Source: Intestinibacillus sp050255995 (GTDB lineage Bacteria > Bacillota > Clostridia > Oscillospirales > Butyricicoccaceae). Taken from it: a stretch of 36,090 bases of DNA. This document shows, in pieces, positions 15,713 to 24,136 of this stretch; within the stretch, counting starts at the first letter, position 1; each line of letters opens with the position of its first letter. Under the pieces are notes generated by a model. It did not search any database. It was not told where the DNA came from and saw nothing but the letters and a program-made list of their open reading frames with translations. The DNA is taken from assembly GCA_050255995.1 (NCBI GenBank), contig JBFWIM010000009.1:1-36090 (forward strand), written 5' to 3'. The position numbers were made by a program, and so were the translations under genes.

Positions 15713-17356
15713 TTGCGCTTCAAAGACAAACTAACCCAGTTGCCCCCCGAGGAGGTCTGGTCGCAGTACTGTAGTTTTCTTGACCTGTCCATGGAAGAAT
15801 ATATGCAGATCCAGTTCCGCCTTCTGGAAGAGCAGATCTCTCTCCTGGGAAAGTCCGGCCTTGGAAAACGCCTGTTCGGCGGCCAAATCCCCCGGACGGT
15901 CAGCGAATTTCGGCAAAACGTTCCGCTGACCACCTACGAGGACTATGCCGATACGCTGCTGACCAAGCGCACCGATCAGCTACCCCTCGACCCGGCGGTA
16001 TGGCTTGAAACCACATGGGAGAGCGGCACCCGCCCCGTCAAAATTGCGCCTTACACCGAGCAGATGCTGGCGACCATCAAAACCAACATCCTGTCCTCGC
16101 TGATCCTGGCCACCTCCGAGGCCCGCGGGAAGTTCTTCCTCAAGCCCAGCGCGCGTACGCTCTATTGCCTCGCCCCGCTGCCTTATCTCAGCGGCCTGTT
16201 TCCCATTCTGGTCGAAAACGAGTACGATCTGCACTATCTGCCCCCGCTGCGCGAAGCGCTCAAAATGTCTTTCGGCGAGCAAAACCGCGTCGGCTTTAAA
16301 ATGGCGGTCAAGAGCGGCATCAGTCTCTATTTTGGCATGAGCAGCATTATCTATACCATCACAAAGAACTTCAATGAATTTATAAGCGGCGGTTCGGGCG
16401 GCTTTGGCCTGCTGCGCAGCCTCGCAGGCTTCCATCCCACCATGCTGTACCGGCTGCTGCTCGCCAAATACCGCAGCGCGCGCGACGGCAAGCCCATCCG
16501 CCCCGCCGACCTGTTCGATTTGCAGGGTCTCATCTGCATCGGCACGGATACCGTTCTGTTTAAGGACGAGCTGGAAGCCGCTTGGGGCCGCCGCCCACTC
16601 GAAATTCATGGCGGCACCGAGCCGACCTGCATCGGCACCGAAACCTGGAGCCGCGACGGCCTGGTTCTGTTCCCGGACGCGTGCTTTTATGAATTTATCC
16701 CTGAACAGGAAATGCTTCGCAATATGGATGATCGCTCTTATACCCCGAAGACCTATCTTATGGACGAGCTGACCGCGGGGCAGGATTACGAGCTGGTCAT
16801 CACCGTGCTCAAAGGCGGTGCGTTTGCACGCTACCGTGTGGGGGATATGTACCGCTGCCTGCGTTTGAAAAACGAGCGCGACGGCCTGTCCATGCCCCAG
16901 TTTGAATACCTGGACCGTGTGCCCTCCGTCATTGACATCGCGGGCTTTACACGCATCACGGCTGGTGCGGTCAACCGCGTGATTGAGATGTCGCGGCTGC
17001 AGGTGCATGACTGGTTCGCCCTCAAAGAATATGACGGTGAAAAACGCGCCTTTATGCATCTTTACCTTGAAATGGAGCCGGAAGCCGACGCGACTCACCC
17101 AATTACGGAGCGTCTGGTGCGGGAGCATATGTCGATCTATTTCCGGCATTACGACCATGACTATGGCGATCTCAAGCGCCTGCTCGGCATTGAGCCGCTG
17201 CAAATTACGCTGCTGCGCGAGGGGGTGCTGGACGAATACCGCGAGCGCTATGGCCGGTCCATCCGCCGCATTAACCCTTCCACGCAGGATGTAGTGGATC
17301 TGCTGTACCTGCAAAACCGCGGTATGTCTCGGGGAGGTGACGGATTTTGTCAATAA
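15713..17356 (+). CDS. Bacterial GH3-family protein (acyl-adenylate/amido synthetase fold)
   Basis: A 547-residue protein related to the plant GH3 auxin/jasmonate-conjugating enzymes of the ANL adenylating superfamily. Plant members adenylate a carboxylic acid and join it to an amino acid. Visible landmarks are VPLTTYEDY near residue 70, the HGGTEP segment at 299-304 where GH3 proteins place the acyl/nucleotide loop, FYEFIP, and YRVGD at 374-378. The phosphate-binding loop is ESGT at 103-106, poorer than the usual SSGT(S/T)-rich loop, so catalysis is not certain. The start is a TTG after a GGCGGTGG sequence; a downstream start is possible. Its stop overlaps the start of the HD-GYP gene. Bacterial GH3 functions are mostly unknown and no substrate is implied by the sequence. 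Confidence 0.8.
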   Translation: MRFKDKLTQLPPEEVWSQYCSFLDLSMEEYMQIQFRLLEEQISLLGKSGLGKRLFGGQIPRTVSEFRQNVPLTTYEDYADTLLTKRTDQLPLDPAVWLETTWESGTRPVKIAPYTEQMLATIKTNILSSLILATSEARGKFFLKPSARTLYCLAPLPYLSGLFPILVENEYDLHYLPPLREALKMSFGEQNRVGFKMAVKSGISLYFGMSSIIYTITKNFNEFISGGSGGFGLLRSLAGFHPTMLYRLLLAKYRSARDGKPIRPADLFDLQGLICIGTDTVLFKDELEAAWGRRPLEIHGGTEPTCIGTETWSRDGLVLFPDACFYEFIPEQEMLRNMDDRSYTPKTYLMDELTAGQDYELVITVLKGGAFARYRVGDMYRCLRLKNERDGLSMPQFEYLDRVPSVIDIAGFTRITAGAVNRVIEMSRLQVHDWFALKEYDGEKRAFMHLYLEMEPEADATHPITERLVREHMSIYFRHYDHDYGDLKRLLGIEPLQITLLREGVLDEYRERYGRSIRRINPSTQDVVDLLYLQNRGMSRGGDGFCQ

Positions 17357-19860
17357 ATCCAATCCTCTTCACGCTGTTTCCCGGTTTGGCGCTGCTGTGT
17401 AATATCTTCCTGCTTATGACGCTGCTGACCGCACGCAAAAACAAAACCATCAATTCGTTTATGCTGCTGCTCGGCGCCTTTATTCTTTGGTCCGGCGGCT
17501 CCCTTCTTCTGCGGTTACAGTTTTATCCCTCGTCAAATTTCTGGAACCTGATCTGTCTGGACGGCATGCTGCTGGTGCCCTGGTTCTATTACCTGCTGGC
17601 CGTTCATTATCTGAACATCCGCGGGTTTCTGCTGAAAAGCCTATGGGGCGTCTGCACCGTAATCATGCTGGTCATGAACCACATGAATTCCTTTTTGTCC
17701 ACCCCTGTCATCACGACAACGGGCGGCGCTTTTTCGATGCGGTACGAGGTGTACCCGCTCGTTATTGCGCCGGTGGTGCTGTCTATCATCATCTTCGCCT
17801 CCATCTGGCGGGTGGTTTTGACCGCTCTGCGGCAGCAGGGCGCGCCGACCACGCACTTTACGCCGCTGCTCGTCGGCATCGGCATACTGATCCTGGGCAC
17901 CGTACTCCCGACCACGATGCCGTTCCTCAATTCCCTGCCGATTGATTCGCTCGCCTGCGCCGCCAATGCCTGCTGTATCTACTATGCACTGTGCAAAAAA
18001 CGGCTGTTTGCGCTCAACCGGCAGATTGTTTCCAAGGCACCGACGTATTTTATGACGGTCGTGGTCAGCTCCATCGTCCTGCTGATTTTTTTCTCCTGGG
18101 TGAAGAACATTTTTGAGCACTATCTGCCCTCCCTGCGGGAACATGAAACGGTCATTATTGCAATTCTGTTTTCCACGCTGGGCATCCTGCTTTCCCATGT
18201 GCTGTCGGAGCTTCTGAACAACGTCTTTGTCCGCGACCAGATCGAACGCGAGGATCGTCTGCGCGCTTTTTCGGAATCAGTCAGCCGCACGCTTCATCTT
18301 GACGAGGTCATTGATATTTTTCGTGAGCTGCTGCGCGGCACCATGCCCGGGGAAGGGATCTATATCTGCCTGTATTCGCCGGAGAACAACGTCTACCAAT
18401 CAACCGAGGGCTCGGCGCCGATCCGCCGCAACATTACCCTGCGCGGAGACCATCCCCTTATCCTCTGGCTCAGCAAATACAGCACCGGCATGCTGTATAC
18501 CGAATTCATCCATACCTCGCTCTACAAATCCCTGTGGGAGGAGGAAAAGCGTCTTCTGCACGACCTGAACTTCGGTTATCTCATACCGATCCGGTGTGAA
18601 GACAAGATGATCGGCGTCACCCTGCTTCCGGAAAGGTCCGACCACAAGCCCTATACCTTCGACGAAACCGTGTTTCTGGATTCTGCGGTCTCCGTGGTGT
18701 CCATCGCCATGCAGAATGCCAGCCTCTACGAAACCATTCGCCAGGAGGCGCAGCGTGATTCCCTGACCGGCCTTTACAACCGCCGCTATTTTAACGAGCA
18801 GCTTGCGCGTGAATTTCAGCGCGGGCGCGGGCAGGTGATTTCGCTGATCCTGTTCAACCTGGATAATTTCCGGCTTTACAACGAGCTGCACAGCTCCGGT
18901 GAAGGCGACGCCATGCTCCAGCGCTTTGCAGAACTGCTGACAACGGCGATCGGCACCCACGGCACAATCTCCCGCTACGGCGGCAAGGAGTTTGCTGTCG
19001 TCCTGCCGTTCTGCGACGGCGCCGCGGCACTGAGCTATGCCCGGCGCGTCGAGACCGACCTACGGGAGTATGTGCGGCAGTCCGCCGAAAAAGTCAACAA
19101 GTTCCTGACCTTTTCGGCCGGCATCTGCACGTATCCGACTGCGGCGGGCACGCCGGAGGAACTGCTCTCCTATGCCAATCTGGCAGTGTTCAGCGCCAAA
19201 CAGCACGGCAAAAACCGCATCATCGTTTACAGCCGTTCGGCGGGCGGCATGCCGCCGGTGCGGGACAAGGCCGACATCGTCCTCCAGTATTCCTCCACCA
19301 TTTATGCGCTGACTGCCGCGATTGACGCCAAGGATCACTATACCTTCAGCCATTCCCAGTATGTTTCGGAATATGCCGCCGCGCTGGCCAAGGCCTACGG
19401 GTTGGATAACGAACACATTGAGATCATCCGTCAGGCCGGCCTGCTGCACGACATTGGAAAAATTGGCATACCGGATGCAATTCTCTCCAAAACCGGGCGC
19501 CTGAACGATGACGAAGTCAAAATTATGCAGCAGCATGTGGAGCTTTCCATTGAGATGATCCGCCACCTGCCTTCGCTCACCTACGTCATCCCCGCCGTTC
19601 TGGGGCACCACGAGCGCTATGACGGCAAGGGCTATCCGCGCGGCATCGCGGGGGACAGCATCCCGATCGGCGCCCGCTGCCTGTGCATTGTCGACGCGTT
19701 CGACGCCATGATCTCACGGCGTCCCTACAAGGAACCTATGCCGATCGCCGACGCGCTGCATGAAATCCGTCGGAGCCTCGGCCGGCAGTTCGACCCCGAG
19801 CTTGGCGCTCTGTTTATTGATCTGGTTGAAAACGGCGTCATCCCGATACATAACATGTAA
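17347..19860 (+). CDS. Membrane 7TM-GAF-GGDEF(degenerate)-HD-GYP signalling protein
   Basis: An 837-residue sensor. An N-terminal block of seven to nine membrane helices (to about residue 300) resembles the 7TM sensor region of histidine kinases. It is followed by a GAF-like domain (about 320-465), a GGDEF domain (about 475-630) and an HD-GYP domain (about 650-830). The cyclase signature is GGKEF at 545-549 in place of GGDEF, so cyclic di-GMP synthesis is doubtful. The HD-GYP site looks intact: H701-D702, H754-H755-E756 and DGKGYP at 759-764, implying hydrolysis of c-di-GMP or a related dinucleotide. TTG at 17347 follows GGGGAGGTGA by six bases and overlaps the GH3 stop by ten bases. Confidence 0.92.
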   Translation: MSINPILFTLFPGLALLCNIFLLMTLLTARKNKTINSFMLLLGAFILWSGGSLLLRLQFYPSSNFWNLICLDGMLLVPWFYYLLAVHYLNIRGFLLKSLWGVCTVIMLVMNHMNSFLSTPVITTTGGAFSMRYEVYPLVIAPVVLSIIIFASIWRVVLTALRQQGAPTTHFTPLLVGIGILILGTVLPTTMPFLNSLPIDSLACAANACCIYYALCKKRLFALNRQIVSKAPTYFMTVVVSSIVLLIFFSWVKNIFEHYLPSLREHETVIIAILFSTLGILLSHVLSELLNNVFVRDQIEREDRLRAFSESVSRTLHLDEVIDIFRELLRGTMPGEGIYICLYSPENNVYQSTEGSAPIRRNITLRGDHPLILWLSKYSTGMLYTEFIHTSLYKSLWEEEKRLLHDLNFGYLIPIRCEDKMIGVTLLPERSDHKPYTFDETVFLDSAVSVVSIAMQNASLYETIRQEAQRDSLTGLYNRRYFNEQLAREFQRGRGQVISLILFNLDNFRLYNELHSSGEGDAMLQRFAELLTTAIGTHGTISRYGGKEFAVVLPFCDGAAALSYARRVETDLREYVRQSAEKVNKFLTFSAGICTYPTAAGTPEELLSYANLAVFSAKQHGKNRIIVYSRSAGGMPPVRDKADIVLQYSSTIYALTAAIDAKDHYTFSHSQYVSEYAAALAKAYGLDNEHIEIIRQAGLLHDIGKIGIPDAILSKTGRLNDDEVKIMQQHVELSIEMIRHLPSLTYVIPAVLGHHERYDGKGYPRGIAGDSIPIGARCLCIVDAFDAMISRRPYKEPMPIADALHEIRRSLGRQFDPELGALFIDLVENGVIPIHNM

Positions 19861-19862
19861 AG

Positions 19863-19893
19863 AACCCCCGTCAGCCAAGGGCTGACGGGGGTT
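19863..19893. terminator. Bidirectional terminator between the HD-GYP gene and phoH
   Basis: A perfect 14-base-pair stem (19863-19876 with 19880-19893) with a three-base loop lies between convergent genes. It starts three bases after the HD-GYP stop and ends three bases before the phoH stop, so it serves both. Confidence 0.9.
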
Positions 19894-19896
19894 TCT

Positions 19897-20898
19897 TCAG
19901 CGGTAAAACGGTTTCTGATAAGGGCGGGCGGACGTTTTTCCCTTCTTGGGCGTCGCCTCGTCCTTTTCGAACGCCTTGACGATTTCCTGCACCAGCCGGT
20001 GGCGCACCACGTCGGCATTGTTCAAATGCGTAATGCCGATACCCTCGATATCGGAAAGCATCTGTGCGCACTTGGCAAGGCCGCTCTCTTGCCCGTCGCC
20101 CAGATCGATCTGTGTAACGTCGCCGGTAAGAATCATTTTAGAACCGGCACCCAGCCGGGTCAGCGCCATTTTGAGGCTGGAGAGCGTAATGTTCTGCGCC
20201 TCGCCAATCAGCACATAGCTATTGTTCAGCGTACGGCCGCGCATATAGGCCAGCGGGGCGATTTCAATGGCGCCCCGTTCCATATAGTCCTTCACCTTTT
20301 CCGTGCCGAGCAGGTCGTACAGCGCATCATACAGCGGGCGCAGGTAAGGATCGACCTTGCTCTGCAGGTCGCCCGGCAAAAAGCCCAGCTTTTCACCCGC
20401 TTCCACCGCCGGCCGCGTCAGCACAATGCGGTCCACCTCCTTGTTGCGAAAGGCAGTAACCGCCGTGGCCGCGGCCAGAAAGGTTTTGCCTGTACCCGCA
20501 GGGCCGATACAGATCGTAATCGTGGATTTTTTCAGCGTTTCGATAAAGCGTTTCTGACCCACCGTGCGGCACTTGATCGGCTGGCCGCGATAGGTGATGG
20601 CGACCGTGTCTCGGGTCGCGGCGACGGCCGAATCCGTGTCACCCGTGCGTACCGAGTCGAGCACGCTGCCCACCGTGATGTCGTTAATCGGCTCGCCGTG
20701 GTCGTGGATCGCTTTCAGCGCTTCCAGCGTATTGACCGTCTGGCAGATACGCTCCTCCGACTCCCCGGAAATATCGATACCGCCGTCACGCGAAACAATG
20801 GAAACAGACAGGGCCTTTTCGATCGCTTTGAGGTTCACGTCAAACGCGCCGAAAACCGCCTGCTGGGACATACCGTCAAATGCGATGTGTTTCTGCAA
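19897..20898 (-). CDS. phoH: PhoH-family ATPase (YbeZ/PhoH-like)
   Basis: A 333-residue PhoH-like P-loop protein linked in bacteria to RNA metabolism, often near ybeY. It has an N-terminal KH-like segment (1-65), Walker A GPAGTGKT at 132-139, and the RPAVEAGEKLGFLPGD and TGDVTQIDL motifs of the family. Walker B, normally LDEAQN, reads LIGEAQN with Gly at residue 232 in place of Asp, from a GGC codon where GAC is expected. That should impair magnesium and ATP use. The start is TTG, seven bases after GGAG. It has its own promoter and is not in the ybeY operon here. Confidence 0.93.
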   Translation of the reverse strand: MQKHIAFDGMSQQAVFGAFDVNLKAIEKALSVSIVSRDGGIDISGESEERICQTVNTLEALKAIHDHGEPINDITVGSVLDSVRTGDTDSAVAATRDTVAITYRGQPIKCRTVGQKRFIETLKKSTITICIGPAGTGKTFLAAATAVTAFRNKEVDRIVLTRPAVEAGEKLGFLPGDLQSKVDPYLRPLYDALYDLLGTEKVKDYMERGAIEIAPLAYMRGRTLNNSYVLIGEAQNITLSSLKMALTRLGAGSKMILTGDVTQIDLGDGQESGLAKCAQMLSDIEGIGITHLNNADVVRHRLVQEIVKAFEKDEATPKKGKTSARPYQKPFYR

Positions 20899-20939
20899 AT
20901 TCGCTCCTCGCCTTCTGTCTTACAAACTGATTTTTTCTC

Positions 20940-20968
20940 ATTATAGCGCAAAACAGCGGCGGTTTCAA
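20940..20968 (-). promoter_or_regulatory. Sigma-A promoter of phoH
   Basis: The minus strand shows TTGAAA (20963-20968), a 17-base spacer and TATAAT (20940-20945), 41 bases before the TTG start of phoH. Confidence 0.85.
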
Positions 20969-21070
20969 TAGACTCCGGCGGGTTGCTGCGGTTTTACATA
21001 TTTTTAACAGGCAATTTGGAAATCTGTCGGCGCCATGGGGTGGACGGCGATCCCCGCGCCCGCCTTTCGT

Positions 21071-22300
21071 TCACTGTGTCCCGTCCTGCGCAGGCTCCTC
21101 AGGCTCGGGCAGCGCTTGCGTGTCGACTGCCTCCTCACCGATCTGCTCGAGGCATTCGGCATACAGCGTCAGCTCATATCCGCCGCCGGGCAGTTCGCGG
21201 AATGCTGTGCTGTGCGCAGTGACCGTGCCGCTGATCTGCGCACGCAGCCGCGCAAGCGCCGACTGCTCCATTTCGGCGCGCAGCGCTTCCGGATCCGACG
21301 CGGTCGGCGCGGTCTCATAGTACCGAAACGTCTCCTCCTCCAGCCGGACGGGCACCTCCAAGCTGTCCGTAATGACAATTTTGCGCTCGCTGACGGTCTT
21401 GTCGCAATTTTCCTGTGAAATACTGCTGCCAAGGAACAGATTGAGCCTCCACTTGCCGAAGACGAGCGCGTAATGCTTCTTTTGCCTCCCCGTGTACTGT
21501 TTAACCATGGTTTCCGGCATCCGCCGCGCGGTCAGGGTATACCAGGTGCGCGCTTCGACCTCGGCGGTGGCGTGGCTCTTGCGCGGCTTGCCCTGCTCTC
21601 CGGTCGGCAGTTTGATGGAGGACACCAGCATCTCGCCCTGTTCAACGGTCTCTCCGACCTTTTTGGTCGGCGTGCCCTCGGTAACGGTCATTTTCGTAAT
21701 CAGCCCCGGTTTGGTCGCGTAGACGCTGGTCGGCAGGTCGGCATCCACCATCTGCGGCTTGGGACGGCGTGCATGTGCTTCCACCTCCAGCCGGTTGCCG
21801 TGCAGATTGATGGAGATGTACGCGAGTTCCGGCATCCGGTACATCATTTCCGAACGCACCGCCCGCGCGTCGATGGAGCCGATGTACGCGCCCGGATACA
21901 CGCCGAGGTCGGCGAGGTTCTGATCAAGCACATATCCGGAAATGCCATCCGGCACGGTCACGTGAATCACCCACAAAAAGTTCATCAGCACCCAACACAG
22001 CCCGCCCAGCAGAAGCGCTCCGCCGAACAGCATGTAACGCTTACGGAACCGGTGGGCGACAAAAGGCGCGCCGCTGCGGCGCAGCAGTTGTACCCGGCAG
22101 CCGGTGCGCCCCATCAATTTGCGCAGGCGTTTGAAATCGGCGACCAGTATGGTGGCGCGCAGTTCGTCAATTTGGATGCGCTCAATATCGTACAGCGCAA
22201 TGTCGTGCCGGGAGCACAGGTTTAAAAAGCGCTCGACCGCCGCGCCGCGCACACCGATGCGCACGGTGCCCTTCAGATAGCGCAGAAAATTTTTAAACAC
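21071..22300 (-). CDS. yqfD: YqfD, sporulation membrane protein
   Basis: A 409-residue protein of the YqfD family, made in the mother cell under sigma-E in Bacillus and required for normal spore formation. The N-terminal cytoplasmic segment carries the family's VRGAAVERFLNLC motif. One membrane helix follows at about residues 88-112 and a large extracytoplasmic part with the GVYPGAYIGSID and YISINLHGNRLEVEAHAR regions. The frame is open to a GTG at 22324, but GTG at 22298-22300 sits six bases after GGGGGAG and is preferred. The tail is acidic and proline-rich. It follows yqfC by 41 bases, as in other spore formers. Confidence 0.92.
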   Translation of the reverse strand: MFKNFLRYLKGTVRIGVRGAAVERFLNLCSRHDIALYDIERIQIDELRATILVADFKRLRKLMGRTGCRVQLLRRSGAPFVAHRFRKRYMLFGGALLLGGLCWVLMNFLWVIHVTVPDGISGYVLDQNLADLGVYPGAYIGSIDARAVRSEMMYRMPELAYISINLHGNRLEVEAHARRPKPQMVDADLPTSVYATKPGLITKMTVTEGTPTKKVGETVEQGEMLVSSIKLPTGEQGKPRKSHATAEVEARTWYTLTARRMPETMVKQYTGRQKKHYALVFGKWRLNLFLGSSISQENCDKTVSERKIVITDSLEVPVRLEEETFRYYETAPTASDPEALRAEMEQSALARLRAQISGTVTAHSTAFRELPGGGYELTLYAECLEQIGEEAVDTQALPEPEEPAQDGTQ

Positions 22301-22341
22301 CGTCCGCTCCCCCGTTCTGCTCACATCTCATCCGTGTATCC

Positions 22342-22620
22342 TCAGGTCACATACTCGAGTGAAAGGATTTTCCCCGTCACCGCGAGCTCGGAAAGGCTGA
22401 GTGCCCGCAGCTCAAGCGCTTCCCCCACGATTTTAATCACCATGTGCCCGCAATTGATGCGCATGAGCGTGTCCCCATATTCCAGGATGCCCTTATGGTT
22501 TTCCACCAGCACCCGTTTGTCTCCCAGAATTTCAATACGCGGCAGATCGGCGCCGAAATCGTCTGCAAGGAAGCTCTCCTGCGCCTGCCGCATCAGACGC
22601 GCGCCCAGTCCATCCTTCAT
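22342..22620 (-). CDS. yqfC: YqfC, sporulation protein
   Basis: A 92-residue protein of the YqfC family, co-transcribed with yqfD in Bacillus under sigma-E. The central PRIEILGDKRVLVENHKG segment and the ILEYGDTLMRI region are the conserved core. The frame is open upstream to 22938, but the ATG at 22618-22620 follows GGAGG by seven bases and gives the usual family length; the upstream part is antisense to ylbJ. It is head-to-head with ylbJ, only 88 bases apart. Its molecular role is unknown. Confidence 0.9.
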   Translation of the reverse strand: MKDGLGARLMRQAQESFLADDFGADLPRIEILGDKRVLVENHKGILEYGDTLMRINCGHMVIKIVGEALELRALSLSELAVTGKILSLEYVT

Positions 22621-22642
22621 TCCCAAACCTCCATTCCTCTCA

Positions 22643-22687
22643 TTCTTATGCCGCGCAGTCATGAAACTTGCCGTGCTGCAATACGAT
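22643..22687. promoter_or_regulatory. Candidate divergent sigma-E-type promoters for yqfC and ylbJ
   Basis: On the minus strand GCAAGTT (22665-22671), 14 bases, then CATAAGAA (22643-22650) partly fits the sigma-E pattern. On the plus strand TCATGAA (22659-22665), 14 bases, then AATACGAT (22680-22687) also partly fits. No good sigma-A promoter is visible in the gap. The match is by eye and only moderate. Confidence 0.35.
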
Positions 22688-22708
22688 TTACCAAGTGAGG
22701 TGGACCGG

Positions 22709-23944
22709 ATGAAAGCATGTTGGAAAACCGGAGCGGCCTCGCGCCTTGCGGGGCTGCTGTTCCCTGCGGGGGCCGTACTGCTCTTTACGCTGCTCGCGCT
22801 GTTCGCGGGCGACGCGGCCGACGCGGCGCGCGATGGGCTGGAGCTGTCGCTGCGCGTTGCGGTGCCCGCGCTGTTCCCGTTCTTCGTGGCGGGCGCGCTG
22901 CTGACCGGCAGCGGGCTGGTGGATAGCCTTGGCCGCACGCTGACAAAACCGATGCACGCGCTTTACGGGCTGGGCGGCAACGGAGCGGTCGCGCTTGTGC
23001 TCGGCCTGACGGGCGGCTATCCGGTAGGCGCGCAGACCGTGTGCGACCTGTACCGCACGCGGGCGATCAGCCGGACCGAGGCCGAGCGGCTGATCGGCTT
23101 TTGCAACAACACCGGTCCGGCCTTTATCATCAGCTTTGCGGGCGTGGCCGTGTGCGGTTCGACGCGCGCCGGCGTGTGCCTGTACCTGATCCATGTGCTC
23201 GCAGCACTCATCACCGGCATCGCCATGACCCCCGCGCCGGGGTCTGCGCCGCTTCCGCCCCGTGCTGCCGCCCATAAACCCGCACAGAATCCGGCGGCGG
23301 TATTCTTGAACGCTGTCCGCGAAAGCTTCATGACCTGCCTGACCATCACCGCCTTTATCACCTTCTTTTCCGTGCTGCTCGCCCTGCTGCGCCGCACCGG
23401 GCTGCTCGCCCTGATCAGCGCGGCGGGCGCACCCGTCCTGTCCGCGCTTGGCTTCCCGCCCGGCGCGGCGGATGCGGCGGCAGCCGGCACTCTGGAGCTG
23501 ACGAACGGGCTGGCGCTGCTGCCGACACTCGGGCTGAATTCCCTCCAGATGCTGCCCCTTGCTGCTTTCCTGCTCGGCTTCGGCGGCCTTTCGGTGCACT
23601 GCCAGACGCTGTCCATCCTGCAGCAGGCCGGGCTCTCTGCGCGCCGTCATTTCGTCGGGAAGCTCCTGCACGGCGCGGTTTCTGCCGCGCTCGCAGTCAT
23701 CTGGTGCCGCGTCGCGCCGCTGACCGTGCCGGTCTTTGCCTCCGGCGGCCAGCCCGCAGCGGCTCCCGTCGCGTCGCTCCTGGGCTACGGAGTGCTGGCA
23801 GCGATCGTGTTTGCGATCGTTACGCGCTCGGGCGGGAAAAACGCGGCGTTCCGCTATCACCCGCGCCCCAAAAAAGCCCGCAAAAACGCCCGCAAAAACG
23901 CTTCCGCGCCTGTCCCGTCAAAGCCGCTGGATAAAACGCTTTGA
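22709..23944 (+). CDS. ylbJ: YlbJ, sporulation integral membrane protein
   Basis: A 411-residue polytopic membrane protein with about eight to ten helices of the nucleoside-recognition/GATE superfamily. In Bacillus ylbJ is sigma-E controlled and needed for spore cortex formation. Typical segments are VPALFPFFV, LGLTGGYPVGAQTV, GFCNNTGPAFI and LGFGGLSVHCQ. The frame is open to 22334, but the ATG at 22709 follows GAGGTGG by five bases and gives the family's usual N-terminus; an in-frame ATG at 22661 is a poorer alternative. The C-terminal 30 residues are lysine- and arginine-rich. It is normally near coaD or rsmD; here it pairs with yqfC-yqfD. Confidence 0.9.
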   Translation: MKACWKTGAASRLAGLLFPAGAVLLFTLLALFAGDAADAARDGLELSLRVAVPALFPFFVAGALLTGSGLVDSLGRTLTKPMHALYGLGGNGAVALVLGLTGGYPVGAQTVCDLYRTRAISRTEAERLIGFCNNTGPAFIISFAGVAVCGSTRAGVCLYLIHVLAALITGIAMTPAPGSAPLPPRAAAHKPAQNPAAVFLNAVRESFMTCLTITAFITFFSVLLALLRRTGLLALISAAGAPVLSALGFPPGAADAAAAGTLELTNGLALLPTLGLNSLQMLPLAAFLLGFGGLSVHCQTLSILQQAGLSARRHFVGKLLHGAVSAALAVIWCRVAPLTVPVFASGGQPAAAPVASLLGYGVLAAIVFAIVTRSGGKNAAFRYHPRPKKARKNARKNASAPVPSKPLDKTL

Positions 23945-23955
23945 CTCGCCGCACC

Positions 23956-23997
23956 GCCCTCTGCACGGTTTTGTTCCGCGCGGAGGGCTTTGTTTTG
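23956..23997 (+). terminator. Probable terminator after ylbJ
   Basis: GCCCTCTGC (23956-23964) pairs with GCGGAGGGC (23980-23988), with one G-T pair and a 15-base loop, followed by TTTGTTTT. It lies 11 bases after the ylbJ stop. Confidence 0.6.
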
Positions 23998-24057
23998 CCC
24001 TGGCCGAAAAAGAGACATTCCTTCCGGTCACGCAGCGTTCCTCAAATCTACACAATT

Positions 24058-24091
24058 GCCGGGTGGTTTTTTCAGACTAATTTCACCCGGC
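24058..24091 (+). other. Inverted repeat in the leader of the glycosyltransferase operon
   Basis: GCCGGGTG (24058-24065) pairs perfectly with CACCCGGC (24084-24091) across an 18-base loop containing TTTTTT. It lies 45 bases before the glycosyltransferase start. It has no U-tract directly after the stem. A TTGCCG(24057)-16-TAATTT promoter candidate overlaps it, so it could be an operator, but this is weak. Confidence 0.3.
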
Positions 24092-24136
24092 GGTTTTATG
24101 ATAAGACTACCGAAAACGGAAAAGGAGGAATCCGGC

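Noticed and set aside
15980..17362. Minus-strand open frame of 460 codons across the GH3 gene
   Set aside because: Antisense to a recognisable GH3 protein. The His/Gln/Ala-rich translation is typical of a shadow frame.
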